The position numbers were made by a program, and so were the translations under genes. A DNA stretch of 64,000 nucleotides from Streptomyces sp. Tu6071 (GTDB lineage: Bacteria > Actinomycetota > Actinomycetes > Streptomycetales > Streptomycetaceae), in NCBI RefSeq assembly GCF_000213055.1, contig NZ_CM001165.1, positions 7,295,381 through 7,359,380 of the forward strand. Reading direction: 5' to 3'. The notes under the pieces were generated by a model, which saw only the letters and a program-made list of their open reading frames with translations, did no database searches and was not told the DNA's origin. Within the stretch, counting starts at the first letter, position 1. Every line of letters starts with the position of its first letter. Below, one piece after another: positions 1-8,494 of this stretch.

Positions 1-698
1 CGCTCGCGCCAGCGGCCCGCGTACCCCGAACGGGAGAGCCAGCCGCGCCAGTACGCGACCGTGCCGAGAAACAACTCCTCGACCTCGGCCGCCGACGTCC
101 CACCCGTGTCCTCGCGCGCGTCCTCCAGCACGAACGCGGCCGACTCCCCGGCCGAGAGCGTGAACTCGCCGTGCGCGTCCCGCCCCTCGACACGCAACGG
201 GACCCGCGTGCGCAGCGCGAGCGCCCCCGCCGGGCCCGTGAACTCGGCCCCGTACGCCGTGGCGCGGGCCTCGTGCGGGGCCCGCCCGTAGTCCATGCGC
301 GGCGCGATCCCCATACGCATCGGCATCCGCCCCCGCACGCACACCACGCGCCGCACGAGCCGCTGCCGGTGCGCCTCGTCCTTCGGCCGCAGCAGCGGCA
401 TGAAGTCCTGCACCTCGACGATGCCGTCCTCGGTGAGCATCCGCGTCACGAGGATGTTCGTGTCCGGGAAGTAGAACTGGTGGTACGTCGCCTCGCCGTC
501 CGCCACCGGGGCGATCCGCCAGCGCCCGCCCTCGCGCGCGTCGAGCAGCGCGCCGAAGACGCTCGGCGAGTCGAAGCGCGGGGCACAGAACCAGTCGACG
601 CTCCCGTCCACCGCGACGAGCGCCGCCGTGCGCAGATCACCGATGAGGCCGTGCTCCGCGATCGGCGGGTACGCGCCGTGCCGCTCCTGCTCCGCCAT
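1..698 (-). CDS. GH15-family glycosidase (glucoamylase/trehalase-like), N-terminal part
   Basis: The gene runs off the left edge of the window, so only about 232 N-terminal residues are visible. The start at 698 gives MAEQERHGAYPPIAEHGLIG, followed by DLRTAALVAVDGSVDWFC and RFDSPSVFGALLD. This is the conserved opening of the bacterial GH15-like N-terminal beta-sandwich domain; the tryptophan-bearing GSVDWFC sits at residues 32-38. GH15 enzymes hydrolyse alpha-glucosides such as maltosaccharides or trehalose with two glutamates in a C-terminal (alpha/alpha)6 barrel, which lies outside the window and cannot be checked. The protein has no signal peptide, so a cytoplasmic location is likely. It is divergent from the downstream oxidoreductase. 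The family assignment is good; the substrate is unknown. Confidence 0.8.
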   Translation of the reverse strand, partial: MAEQERHGAYPPIAEHGLIGDLRTAALVAVDGSVDWFCAPRFDSPSVFGALLDAREGGRWRIAPVADGEATYHQFYFPDTNILVTRMLTEDGIVEVQDFMPLLRPKDEAHRQRLVRRVVCVRGRMPMRMGIAPRMDYGRAPHEARATAYGAEFTGPAGALALRTRVPLRVEGRDAHGEFTLSAGESAAFVLEDAREDTGGTSAAEVEELFLGTVAYWRGWLSRSGYAGRWRE

Positions 699-858
699 CG
701 TCCGGCCTCCCGTGGCTCGGGCCGGGAAGGGGGGGCGCGGCCCCGGCCGGTCCGCACGGCCAGTGTCAGGGCCCGCGCCCCCGTCCGCACGCGCAGGACG
801 CCCCGGCACTCACCGGGACCCCTGGTCAGGGCGGGTGGCGCGGGGGCAGACTGCTCCC

Positions 859-1764
859 ATGAGCACCCAACGCATCGGCCTCGTCGGCTCCGGTTCCTGG
901 GCCGAGCGCACCCATGCCCCCGCGCTCGCCGCGCACCCCGGGGTCGCCTTCACCGGGGTTTGGGGCCGCAGGCCCGAGGCCGCCGCCGCACTCGCCGCCA
1001 CGCACGGCGTCCCCGCCCACAGCGGCGAGGACGGTTTCGCGGAACTCCTCGAAGCGAGCGACGCCCTCGCCTTCGCCCTCCCGCCGGACGTCCAGGCCCC
1101 GCTTGCGACGCGTGCCGCCGAGGCGGGCCGCCACCTCCTCCTCGACAAGCCCGTCGCCACGGATGTCGCGACGGCCCGCGCCCTCGCCGACGCCGCCACG
1201 GGCGCGGGCGTCTCCTCGGTCGTCTTCACGACCATGCGCTTCGCCCCGGCGTCCGCCGAGTGGCTCGCGGAGCTCGCCGGGCGGGACGGCTGGATCACCG
1301 GGCGCGCGGAGTGGTTCGGCGGCCTGTACGGCAGCGACGCGGACCCGAGCCCCGAATCGCCGTGGCGCCGCGAGAAGGGCGGCCTGTGGGACGTGGGCCC
1401 GCACGCCCTGTCGGTGCTGTTCGCCGTCCTCGGCGACGTCGAGGCGATCACGGCCGTACGCGGCGCACCGGACCTGACCCACCTGATCCTGCGCCACACC
1501 TCGGGCGCCACCAGCTCGGCGGCCCTGACCCTGAGCGCCCCCAAGGCAGCCGCGGGCGTCTCGGTCACCTTCCGGGGCACCGAGGGCGTCGCGAGCCTCC
1601 CCGAGGGCCGCGACACCTCCGTCACCTCCTTCACCGCCGCGATCGACGCGCTGCTGACGGCGATCGACACGAAGACCCCGCACGCGTGCGACGTGCGCTT
1701 CGGCGCCCGGCTGACGGAGCTCCTGGCGGAGGCGGAGGAGCAGCTGAGGGCGGCGGGGGAGTAG
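859..1764 (+). CDS. Gfo/Idh/MocA-family NAD(P)-dependent oxidoreductase
   Basis: A 301-residue protein starting at ATG 859 as MSTQRIGLVGSGSWAERTHA. The N-terminal Rossmann motif (GLVGSGSWAE, residues 7-16) binds NAD(P). The family's signature lysine motif is present as LDKP at residues 95-98, with K97 the probable catalytic base. A C-terminal beta-sheet substrate domain with GGLWDVGPHAL, which typically carries the second catalytic residues, follows. These enzymes oxidise or reduce sugars, inositols or cyclitols; the sequence does not show which. The in-frame extension upstream of 859 is GC-rich arginine/proline coding and not conserved in character, so the internal ATG was chosen. It stands alone between the divergent GH15 gene and the Clp gene. 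Confidence 0.85.
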   Translation: MSTQRIGLVGSGSWAERTHAPALAAHPGVAFTGVWGRRPEAAAALAATHGVPAHSGEDGFAELLEASDALAFALPPDVQAPLATRAAEAGRHLLLDKPVATDVATARALADAATGAGVSSVVFTTMRFAPASAEWLAELAGRDGWITGRAEWFGGLYGSDADPSPESPWRREKGGLWDVGPHALSVLFAVLGDVEAITAVRGAPDLTHLILRHTSGATSSAALTLSAPKAAAGVSVTFRGTEGVASLPEGRDTSVTSFTAAIDALLTAIDTKTPHACDVRFGARLTELLAEAEEQLRAAGE

Positions 1765-1794
1765 GAGAGCGCTCCGGGGGCGCACCGCTCAGGC

Positions 1795-1815
1795 GGCCCG
1801 CCCCTGGAGCGGGCC
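1795..1815 (+). terminator. Hairpin after the Gfo/Idh gene
   Basis: GGCCCGC (1795-1801) pairs with GCGGGCC (1809-1815) around a 7-nt loop, 30 nt after the stop codon. No U-tract follows, as is usual in Streptomyces. Confidence 0.4.
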
Positions 1816-1941
1816 CCCCGCGCAGGCGGCTCGGTCTGCCGTCTCCGCCGTGAGGGCCCGCGCCGTGGGCGGGAGAACCGGCCTGGACCGATCGCCCCGC
1901 CCCGCACGGGCCCTCCGCGTGTCGACTTGTCGGTTCATCGG

Positions 1942-1974
1942 CTCGTACGACCGTCCGGCGGTCCTCCGTACGAG
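1942..1974. promoter_or_regulatory. Nested inverted repeat upstream of the Clp ATPase gene
   Basis: CTCGTACG (1942-1949) is exactly complementary to CGTACGAG (1967-1974), and inside it ACCG (1950-1953) pairs with CGGT (1959-1962). It lies about 170 nt before the clp start in a 380-nt gene-free stretch. It could be an operator or an RNA hairpin in the 5' leader. It does not match the HspR HAIR box or the known ClgR motif. The rest of 1816-2145 shows nothing else recognisable. Confidence 0.45.
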
Positions 1975-2145
1975 TGCATCCCGCGCCCCTCGCCGAACCG
2001 CCCGCCCCCGCCCGGGGCACCCGTACGACCCGGCCCGTCCCGCGACGGGTCAGGTGTGACGCCGGGGCCCGCAGGGAACCCGTGGGTGCGTACCTGACCA
2101 GCACGACCGCACCGGCCCGGCCGCCGGCGCTGACGGGTGGCGAAG

Positions 2146-4746
2146 ATGAGCTCGTACATGGGACCAGAGGACTACGGACAGGACCCCCTCGGGGAATTCC
2201 TCGCACGTTTCTTCGGCGGCGGCAGTCCGTCCCAGGGGCGGCGCCAGCCGCGCTACTACGACTTCGCGCGGCTCATGAGCGAGCCCACCCGCCAGCTCGT
2301 CCAGCAGGCCGCCAACTACGCCGCCCAGAACGGCAGCAGCGACCTCGGCACCGAGCACCTGCTGCGCGCCGCCGTCGCCGCCGAGCCCACGCGGGAACTC
2401 CTCGCCCAGGCCGGAGTGGACCCGGACCAGGTGGGCGCCGAGATCGACGAGCACGCCGAGCGCGGTCCGGCCCGCAGCTCCATCGCCGTGAGCCCCGCCG
2501 TCAAGCGCGCGCTCATGGACTCGCACGAGATCGCCCGCGCCTCCGGCTCCTCCTACATCGGCCCCGAGCACCTCCTCGCGGCCCTCGCCGCCAACAAGGA
2601 CGCCACCGCCGGCCGCATCCTCGACGCCGCCCGCTTCTCGCCCGGGGGCCCCGGACCCGCGCAGGGCGAGCACCAGGGCGGCGCGTGGGGCAACGGCGAG
2701 CGGGGCCCCGCGCCCGGCGCCAGGCCCGGCGGGAACAGCAGGACGCCCACGCTCGACACGTACGGCACGGACCTCACCGAGGCCGCCCGCCAGGGCCGGA
2801 TCGACCCCGTCATCGGCCGCGAGAACGAGATCGAGCAGACCGTCGAGGTCCTCGCCAGGCGCGGCAAGAACAACCCGGTCCTCATCGGCGAGGCCGGGGT
2901 CGGCAAGACCGCCGTCGTCGAGGGGCTCGCCCAGCGCATGGCCGACGGCGACGTGCCCGACATCCTCGCGGACCGCCGCGTCGTCCAGCTCAACCTGTCG
3001 GCCCTCGTCGCGGGCACCCGCTACCGGGGCGACTTCGAGGAACGCCTCACCGGCCTCGTCGACGAGATCCGCGAGCACTCCGACGAGGTGATCGTCTTCA
3101 TCGACGAACTCCACACCGTCGTCGGCGCGGGCGGCGGAGGGGGCGGCGAGGGCGGCGGCTCGATGGACGCGAGCAACATGCTCAAGCCCGCGCTCGCCCG
3201 CGGCGAACTCCACGTCATCGGGGCCACGACGCTGGAGGAGTACCGCCGCTACATCGAGAAGGACGCGGCCCTCGCCCGCCGCTTCCAGCCCATCCTCGTG
3301 CCCGAGCCGAGCCCCGCGGACGCCATCGAGATCCTGCGCGGCCTGCGCGACCGCTACGAGGCCCACCACCAGGTCCGCTACACCGACGAGGCCCTCGTCG
3401 CGGCCGTCGAGCTCTCCGACCGCTACCTCACCGACCGCTTCCTGCCGGACAAGGCGATCGACCTCATCGACCAGGCGGGCGCCCGCGTCCGCATGCGCTC
3501 CTCGACCCGCGGCACCGATGTGCGCGCCCTCCAGCGCGAGGCCGAGCAACTGCGCCGCGACAAGGACCAGGCCGTCGCCGCCGAGCAGTACGAACGCGCC
3601 ACCGAATTGCGCGACAAGCTCGGCGAGCTGGAGCGGCGCATCGAGTCCAGCGGCGACCCGCACCCCAACAAGGACACGATCGCCGAGGTCACGATCGACG
3701 ACATCGCCGGAGTCGTCTCGCGCCAGACCGGCATCCCCGTCAGCTCGCTCACGCAGGAGGAGAAGGAGCGCCTGCTCGGCCTGGAGGAGCACCTCCACGC
3801 CCGGGTCATCGGCCAGGACGAGGCCGTGACCGCCGTCGCCGACGCCGTCCTGCGCTCGCGCGCCGGGCTCTCGACCGGCGACCGGCCCATCGGCAGCTTC
3901 CTCTTCCTCGGCCCCACGGGCGTCGGCAAGACCGAGCTCGCCCGCACGCTCGCCGAGGCGCTCTTCGGCAGCGAGGACCGCATGGTGCGGCTCGACATGA
4001 GCGAGTACCAGGAACGCCACACCGTCTCCCGGCTCGTCGGGGCACCCCCCGGATACGTCGGCCACGAGGAGGCCGGGCAGCTCACCGAGGCGGTGCGCCG
4101 CAACCCGTACTCGCTGCTCCTCCTCGACGAGATCGAGAAGGCGCACCCCGACGTCTTCAACATCCTCCTCCAGGTGCTCGACGACGGCCGCCTCACCGAC
4201 GCCCAGGGCCGCACCGTCAACTTCACCAACACCGTCATCGTCATGACGAGCAACCTCGGCTCCGAGGCGATCACGAGCAAGGGCCGGCTCGGCTTCGGCA
4301 GCAACGACACCGAGAGCGACGAGGAGGACCGCAGGGAACGCGTCCTGCGCCCCCTGCGCGAGCACTTCCGGCCCGAATTCCTCAATCGCATCGATGAGAT
4401 CGTCATCTTCCGCCAGCTCGACGACACCCAACTGCGCGAGATCACCGACCTGTTGCTCGACGAGACGCGGCGCGGACTGCGCGCCCAGGGCGTCGAGGTC
4501 ACCTTCACGCCCGCCGCCGTCGCCTGGATCGCCCACCACGGCTACCAGCCCGAGTACGGGGCGCGCCCCCTGCGCCGCACCATCCAGCGCGAGGTCACCA
4601 ACGAACTCTCGCGCAAACTCCTGCGCGGCGAACTCCCCGAGAACACGGCCCTGGTCGTGGACGCGGAGGAGGGCGCGCCCCGCCTCGTCTTCCGCACGGA
4701 GACCGAGACGGGCAAGGGGACGCGCACGGAACCGGCCGCGGACTGA
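2146..4746 (+). CDS. ClpC-type AAA+ unfoldase, Clp protease ATP-binding subunit
   Basis: An 866-residue class I Clp/Hsp100 ATPase that unfolds substrates and feeds them to ClpP. Visible domains: a short unusual leader ([11 protein letters not shown]), an N-terminal Clp repeat domain, a first AAA module with Walker A GEAGVGKT (residues 248-255) and Walker B VIVFIDE, a short charged middle region resembling a UVR motif ([18 protein letters not shown]), and a second AAA module with Walker A GPTGVGKT (589-596) and [20 protein letters not shown] near residue 715 matches the LGF loop used to dock on ClpP, so a ClpP partner is likely. A GTG at 2137 is also in frame, but ATG 2146 has GGGTGG 5 nt upstream and gives the family-like N-terminus. 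It is transcribed alone, with a strong terminator after it. Confidence 0.9.
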   Translation: MSSYMGPEDYGQDPLGEFLARFFGGGSPSQGRRQPRYYDFARLMSEPTRQLVQQAANYAAQNGSSDLGTEHLLRAAVAAEPTRELLAQAGVDPDQVGAEIDEHAERGPARSSIAVSPAVKRALMDSHEIARASGSSYIGPEHLLAALAANKDATAGRILDAARFSPGGPGPAQGEHQGGAWGNGERGPAPGARPGGNSRTPTLDTYGTDLTEAARQGRIDPVIGRENEIEQTVEVLARRGKNNPVLIGEAGVGKTAVVEGLAQRMADGDVPDILADRRVVQLNLSALVAGTRYRGDFEERLTGLVDEIREHSDEVIVFIDELHTVVGAGGGGGGEGGGSMDASNMLKPALARGELHVIGATTLEEYRRYIEKDAALARRFQPILVPEPSPADAIEILRGLRDRYEAHHQVRYTDEALVAAVELSDRYLTDRFLPDKAIDLIDQAGARVRMRSSTRGTDVRALQREAEQLRRDKDQAVAAEQYERATELRDKLGELERRIESSGDPHPNKDTIAEVTIDDIAGVVSRQTGIPVSSLTQEEKERLLGLEEHLHARVIGQDEAVTAVADAVLRSRAGLSTGDRPIGSFLFLGPTGVGKTELARTLAEALFGSEDRMVRLDMSEYQERHTVSRLVGAPPGYVGHEEAGQLTEAVRRNPYSLLLLDEIEKAHPDVFNILLQVLDDGRLTDAQGRTVNFTNTVIVMTSNLGSEAITSKGRLGFGSNDTESDEEDRRERVLRPLREHFRPEFLNRIDEIVIFRQLDDTQLREITDLLLDETRRGLRAQGVEVTFTPAAVAWIAHHGYQPEYGARPLRRTIQREVTNELSRKLLRGELPENTALVVDAEEGAPRLVFRTETETGKGTRTEPAAD

Positions 4747-4750
4747 CCGC

Positions 4751-4794
4751 ACGCGCGCCGCGCGCGGACGGGTCCGTCCGCACGCGGCGCGCGT
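4751..4794 (+). terminator. Strong hairpin after the Clp gene
   Basis: ACGCGCGCCGCG (4751-4762) pairs perfectly with CGCGGCGCGCGT (4783-4794), and an inner CGGACGG/CCGTCCG stem closes on a 2-nt loop. It begins 4 nt after the stop codon. Confidence 0.8.
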
Positions 4795-4878
4795 CCCGTA
4801 CGGCGTGTGTCTGCAGCCGTCAGGTCGCGCACGTGGCACGTGTCCTGTGTGCGGGCCCGTGTCCCGTACTCTGCGCGC

Positions 4879-5436
4879 GTGCTTCCTTACGATGTCCTCG
4901 TCCTCAACGGCGGCTCCAGCTCCGGCACCACGAGCCTCGCGCGCGCCCTCCAGGACCTCCTGCTTCCCGAGCCCTGGCTGCTGTGCGCCGTGGACGACCT
5001 CGTCGCGGCGCTCCCCGCCGCGCTCCGCGAGGACGGCGCGGGCGGGACGGGCGAGGGGATCGTTCTCGCGGGCGACGGCTCGGTGCGCCCGGGGGAGACC
5101 TTCCGCCGCGTCGAGGCCGCCTGGAGGGCGGGCGTCGCGGCGACCGCGCGGGCCGGGACCCGCGTCCTGGTGGACGACGTCTTCCTCGGCGGCCCCGCCT
5201 CGCAGGCCCGCTGGGCGGACGCGCTCACCGGGCTGCGCACCGCCTGGGTCGGCGTGCGCTGCGCGCCCGCCGTCGCCGCGGCGCGCGAGGCCGGACGGCC
5301 GGACCGGGTGCCGGGCATGGCGGCACGTCAGGCCCTTCTGGTGCACGAAGGCGTGCGCTACGACACCGAGGCGGACACGACACACCACGACCCCGCGACG
5401 TGCGCCCGCGAGGTGCTGCGGACGCTGGGCGCGTGA
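4879..5436 (+). CDS. Chloramphenicol phosphotransferase-like P-loop protein
   Basis: A 185-residue protein starting at GTG 4879 (MLPYDVLVLNGGSSSG), a length close to the CPT family. These are small P-loop kinases; the founder phosphorylates chloramphenicol in its producer, but most relatives have unknown substrates. The order fits: the P-loop region (residues 10-18), AVDDLVAALP, GDGSVRPGETFRRVEAAWRAG, LVDDVFL, then a cysteine-containing VRCAP and a C-terminal VHEGVRYDTEADTTHHDP. The P-loop reads GGSSSGTTSLA: the expected lysine of GxxxxGK[S/T] is threonine (T17). Either this subfamily tolerates the change or the protein has lost normal phosphate binding. Drug inactivation should not be assumed. 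Confidence 0.7.
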   Translation: MLPYDVLVLNGGSSSGTTSLARALQDLLLPEPWLLCAVDDLVAALPAALREDGAGGTGEGIVLAGDGSVRPGETFRRVEAAWRAGVAATARAGTRVLVDDVFLGGPASQARWADALTGLRTAWVGVRCAPAVAAAREAGRPDRVPGMAARQALLVHEGVRYDTEADTTHHDPATCAREVLRTLGA

Positions 5437-5488
5437 AGAACCAGCGACCCGCGCCATGGGGCGCAGGGGGGAGAGAGCGGAGCGGGCC

Positions 5489-5968
5489 CTAGTTCGCCTC
5501 GCCGTCCGCCGCCGCCATGAGCGTCGCGAGGTCGAGCTTGCCCATCTTCATCATGGCGGCCATCGCGCGCGCGGCGCGCTCCTGGTCCGGGCCCGCGATG
5601 AGGTCGAGGAAGGGGAGGGGGACGATCTGCCAGGACAGGCCCCACCGGTCCTTGAGCCAGCCGCACGGGCCCTCGGAGCCGCCGAGGCTCAGCGCGTCCC
5701 AGTAGTGGTCGATCTCGGCCTGGTCGGCGCACTCCACGACGAGCGAGACGGCCTCGGTGAAGTGGAACTCGGGACCGCCGTTGAGCGCGTTGTGCCGGGT
5801 CCCGTCGAGGGTGAAGTCGACCGTGAGGACGGAGCCCGCGGGGCGGTGACCGCCCTCCTGGTAGTGGGTCACGCGGTCGATCCGCGAATTGGGGAAGACG
5901 GAGACGTAGTACTGGGCGGCCTCCAGCGCCTCGCTGTCGAACCACAGACTCGGGATGACGTGCGGCAT
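5489..5968 (-). CDS. VOC-superfamily protein, PhnB / 3-demethylubiquinone methyltransferase-like fold
   Basis: A 159-residue protein: MPHVIPSLWFDSEALEAAQ, then YYVSVFPNSRID, GGPEFHFTEAVSLVVEC and WGLSWQIVPLPF. This is the characteristic PhnB-type VOC layout, often mis-named demethylubiquinone methyltransferase. Such proteins have the paired beta-alpha-beta-beta-beta fold of glyoxalase and bleomycin-resistance proteins, usually without a proven function. The C-terminal MMKMGKLDLATLMAA matches the common tail that forms a helix in the family. It converges with the CPT-like gene on the left and is divergent from the GH114 lipoprotein on the right. Function is unknown; the fold call is firm. Confidence 0.8.
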   Translation of the reverse strand: MPHVIPSLWFDSEALEAAQYYVSVFPNSRIDRVTHYQEGGHRPAGSVLTVDFTLDGTRHNALNGGPEFHFTEAVSLVVECADQAEIDHYWDALSLGGSEGPCGWLKDRWGLSWQIVPLPFLDLIAGPDQERAARAMAAMMKMGKLDLATLMAAADGEAN

Positions 5969-6077
5969 GGGATTGCCCTCCTCGGCCGGGGCGCACGGCC
6001 GTTCCGCACGTCCTCACCAGCTACGACCGTCCCACCGACCGGAACTCATCGCATCCCGGCCCGCGTAGGCTCCCGGG

Positions 6078-6896
6078 GTGTTCTCGTTCCGCCTGCCCGG
6101 CCTCCTGCTCGCCGTCCTGCTCCTCGCCGCGTGCGGCACGGACCCCGCGCCCTCCGCGTCCCGCTCCGCGACCCCGGCACCGCGCCTCCCGCCCCGCCAC
6201 GAAGGCGTCGACTACCAGCTCGGCGGCTCCTACCCGCCCCCCGCCGGAGCCCGGATCGTCGTCCGCGACCACGCGGCGAAGCCCGCCACCGGGCACTACA
6301 ACGTCTGCTACGTCAACGCGTTCCAGGCCCAGCCGGGACGGACCGCCGACTGGCCGGCCGACCTCCTCCTGCGCGACGCGCGCGGCAAGGCCGTCATCGA
6401 CCGCGACTGGGACGAGCAGCTCATCGACCTGCGCACCCCGGACCGCAGGAAGCGCGCCGCCGACCGCGTCGGCGACCTGATCGCGGGCTGCGCCCGGCAC
6501 GGCTTCCAGGCCGTCGAACCCGACAACTACGACAGCTACACGCGCTCCCACGGACTCCTCAAGGCCGCCGACGCCACCGCCTACCTCACCCTCCTCGCCC
6601 GCACCGCCCACCGCCACGGCCTCGCCATCGCCCAGAAGAACACCGCCGAGCTGGCCTCCCGGCGCGAGAAGGTCGGCCTCGACTTCGCCGTCACCGAGGA
6701 GTGCGGCGCGTACGAGGAGTGCGGGACGTACCTGCGCGCCTTCGACGGGCACGTCCTCGACATCGAGTACACCCGCGAGGGACTGCGCGCGGCGTGCGCG
6801 GTGCCGAAGCTGCGCCCCGCGGTCGTGCTGCGCGACCTGGACCTCGTCCCGCGCGGCGAGAAGGGGTACGTACGGGCGGTGTGCCCCGCCTCCTGA
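6078..6896 (+). CDS. GH114-like endo-alpha-1,4-polygalactosaminidase lipoprotein
   Basis: A 272-residue protein starting at GTG 6078. The N-terminus MFSFRLPGLLLAVLLLAAC is a lipoprotein signal peptide with lipobox LAAC (C19), so the mature protein should be anchored on the outside of the membrane. The body matches the GH114 TIM barrel: VDYQLGGSYPPP, CYVNAFQ, VIDRDWDEQLIDLR, GFQAVEPDNYDSY and VTEECGAYEEC. Family members cleave polygalactosamine-type polysaccharides or are TM1410-like; the DWDEQLIDLR and EPDN segments carry the likely catalytic acids. It is a single gene converging on the DUF6296-like gene. Fold and location are well supported; the exact substrate is inferred. Confidence 0.8.
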   Translation: MFSFRLPGLLLAVLLLAACGTDPAPSASRSATPAPRLPPRHEGVDYQLGGSYPPPAGARIVVRDHAAKPATGHYNVCYVNAFQAQPGRTADWPADLLLRDARGKAVIDRDWDEQLIDLRTPDRRKRAADRVGDLIAGCARHGFQAVEPDNYDSYTRSHGLLKAADATAYLTLLARTAHRHGLAIAQKNTAELASRREKVGLDFAVTEECGAYEECGTYLRAFDGHVLDIEYTREGLRAACAVPKLRPAVVLRDLDLVPRGEKGYVRAVCPAS

Positions 6897-6959
6897 GGCG
6901 GTACGCGCGCGGTGTCCCACAGGCGCCCGGCGCCGGGAAGCCCCACCGACCGCCCCGTC

Positions 6960-6975
6960 CCGGAGGCGCCTCCGG
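6960..6975. terminator. Perfect palindrome between convergent genes
   Basis: CCGGAGGCGCCTCCGG is a 16-nt perfect palindrome between the convergent GH114 and DUF6296-like genes. It may serve as a weak bidirectional terminator; there is no loop and no U-tract. Confidence 0.3.
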
Positions 6976-7042
6976 TCGCGTCGCGCCGGCCGCCCGCGCG
7001 GGGACGCCGGGTGGGACGCCGCCCGGTGCGCGCGGGCCGTCG

Positions 7043-7288
7043 TCAGTCCGGCAGCGGTGTCACGCTGCGCGGGGTGCTCGGCGACTGGTGCGTACTCGTC
7101 GGGAGCATCCTGATCTCGCCCTCGGGGTTGATCTCCGCCTGCACGATCCCCGTCTCGTCGCGGTAGAGCGGGGCGCCGCTCGGGCCCGTCTGCTGCGTAC
7201 GGATCACTGTCACGGCCGCCGGGCCGCCGCCCGGCTCGCCCACGATCTCGGCGGCGTCGAAGATCAGCTCGTAGCGCTCGGGCTGCAT
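7043..7288 (-). CDS. Small conserved Streptomyces protein, DUF6296-like
   Basis: An 81-residue protein beginning MQPERYELIFDAAEIVGEP. The body (AVTVIRTQQTGPSGAPLYRD, then GIVQAEINPEGEIRMLPTS) resembles a small actinobacterial family of unknown function, recalled as DUF6296. The start at 7288 is preceded by GGAG at a good distance; the longer in-frame extension is arginine-rich and unlikely. It has no signal peptide or membrane segment. The strand-rich pattern suggests a compact beta protein. No function is proposed. Confidence 0.65.
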   Translation of the reverse strand: MQPERYELIFDAAEIVGEPGGGPAAVTVIRTQQTGPSGAPLYRDETGIVQAEINPEGEIRMLPTSTHQSPSTPRSVTPLPD

Positions 7289-7453
7289 GACAGGCTCCGT
7301 CCTGCGGGAGGGATCGCGGGCACCGGCTGCCCCCTGCATGATGCGGGCAGCGGTCCGGCGGGGGCGTGCGGAGGTGCGCCGTTCGGGGGCGCACCCCCGG
7401 GGCGTCCGGGGGCGCGCCACCCGAGCTTCAGGGGCGCACTCCGGGGCGGAGCC

Positions 7454-8494
7454 TCACCACCCCAGCCCGTGGAACTCCCTGCGCAGCGGCCCGAAGCCCC
7501 GCTCCTCGCGCGAGGGGTGCACGCGGTTGGTGAGCAGGACCGCGTACCGCCTCGTCGCCGGGTCGATCCACAGGCTCGTCCCCGTGAAACCCGTGTGCCC
7601 GTACGCGCCGGGGCCGAACGAGCCGCCGACGGGCGAGGCGTCGCCGGGGTCCTGCCCCTGCCAGGCGAGCGCCCGGCGCAGGTTGAGCCCGTCCGTGTGC
7701 GGCGCCGTCATGCGCGCGTACGTCTCGGGGCGCAGCAGTCCGGGTGCCCCGTCGGCGAGCGAGCGGGCGAGCCTTTCGACGTCGGCGAGCGGGGCGAACA
7801 GCCCGGCGTGCCCCGCGACGCCGCCGAGCACGACGGCGTTCTCGTCGTGGACCTCGCCGCGCACCACGCGCCCCCGCCACGGGCACTCCTCGGTCGCCAC
7901 CGCGCGCTCCGGCGGCACGGGCCCGAACCCCGTCCCGCGCAGCCCGAGCGGCGTGGCCACGTACCGGTCCACGAGCGCGTCGAGCCCCGCGCCGCCCGCC
8001 GCCTCTGCGAGCAGCCCGAGAAGCATGAAGCCCTGCGAGGAGTACGTGACGCGCTCCCCGGGCGGGCCGCTCAGCGGCAGCCGGGCGAGCCCGTCGAGCA
8101 GCGCCTCGCGGGTCGGGTGCGTGCGGTACATCGGCACCTGGCCGGGGAGCCCCGAGGTGTGGGTGAGCAGCGCCGCGACGGTCAGGGGCGCGAGCGGGGT
8201 GTCGCGGTAGCGGGGCAGGTAGGTGGCGAGGGGTGCTTCGAGCGCGAGCGCGCCGCGTTCGGCGAGTGCCATGACGACGAGCCCGACGACGGGTTTCGTC
8301 ACGGAGGCGAGGTCCCACAGGTCCGTGCCGTCGAGCGCGGGGCCGTCCCAGGCCCGGGTCCCGAGCCACCCCCGGTCCACGCCCCCGTCCGGCGTCGAGA
8401 CGGCCCACGCGGCGCCCGAGTACAGGCCGCGCTCCCGCCCCTCGGCGAGCAGCGCGCGCCGCGCCGCGCCCGTCTCCGTACGCACGTCGCTCAT
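7454..8494 (-). CDS. Serine hydrolase, class C beta-lactamase / DD-peptidase fold
   Basis: A 346-residue penicillin-binding-type serine hydrolase. The nucleophile motif is SVTK (S64-K67), the second motif YSS is at residues 151-153, and a GHTG motif near the C-terminus replaces the KTG box. The middle carries LTHTSGLPGQ, typical of the EstB/beta-lactamase family. It has no obvious signal peptide, so it may act on imported D-amino-acid peptides, esters or amides in the cytoplasm. The start codon overlaps the stop of the IclR gene (ATGA), so the two are co-transcribed. Lying opposite an Opp-type peptide importer, it plausibly hydrolyses the imported substrate. Antibiotic resistance is not implied. 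Confidence 0.85.
   Translation of the reverse strand: MSDVRTETGAARRALLAEGRERGLYSGAAWAVSTPDGGVDRGWLGTRAWDGPALDGTDLWDLASVTKPVVGLVVMALAERGALALEAPLATYLPRYRDTPLAPLTVAALLTHTSGLPGQVPMYRTHPTREALLDGLARLPLSGPPGERVTYSSQGFMLLGLLAEAAGGAGLDALVDRYVATPLGLRGTGFGPVPPERAVATEECPWRGRVVRGEVHDENAVVLGGVAGHAGLFAPLADVERLARSLADGAPGLLRPETYARMTAPHTDGLNLRRALAWQGQDPGDASPVGGSFGPGAYGHTGFTGTSLWIDPATRRYAVLLTNRVHPSREERGFGPLRREFHGLGW

Noticed and set aside
171..1853. Long open plus-strand frame of over 500 codons overlapping the GH15 and oxidoreductase genes
   Set aside because: Arginine/proline/histidine-rich translation with no family features; it is an artefact of high GC and opposes or shifts the real genes.
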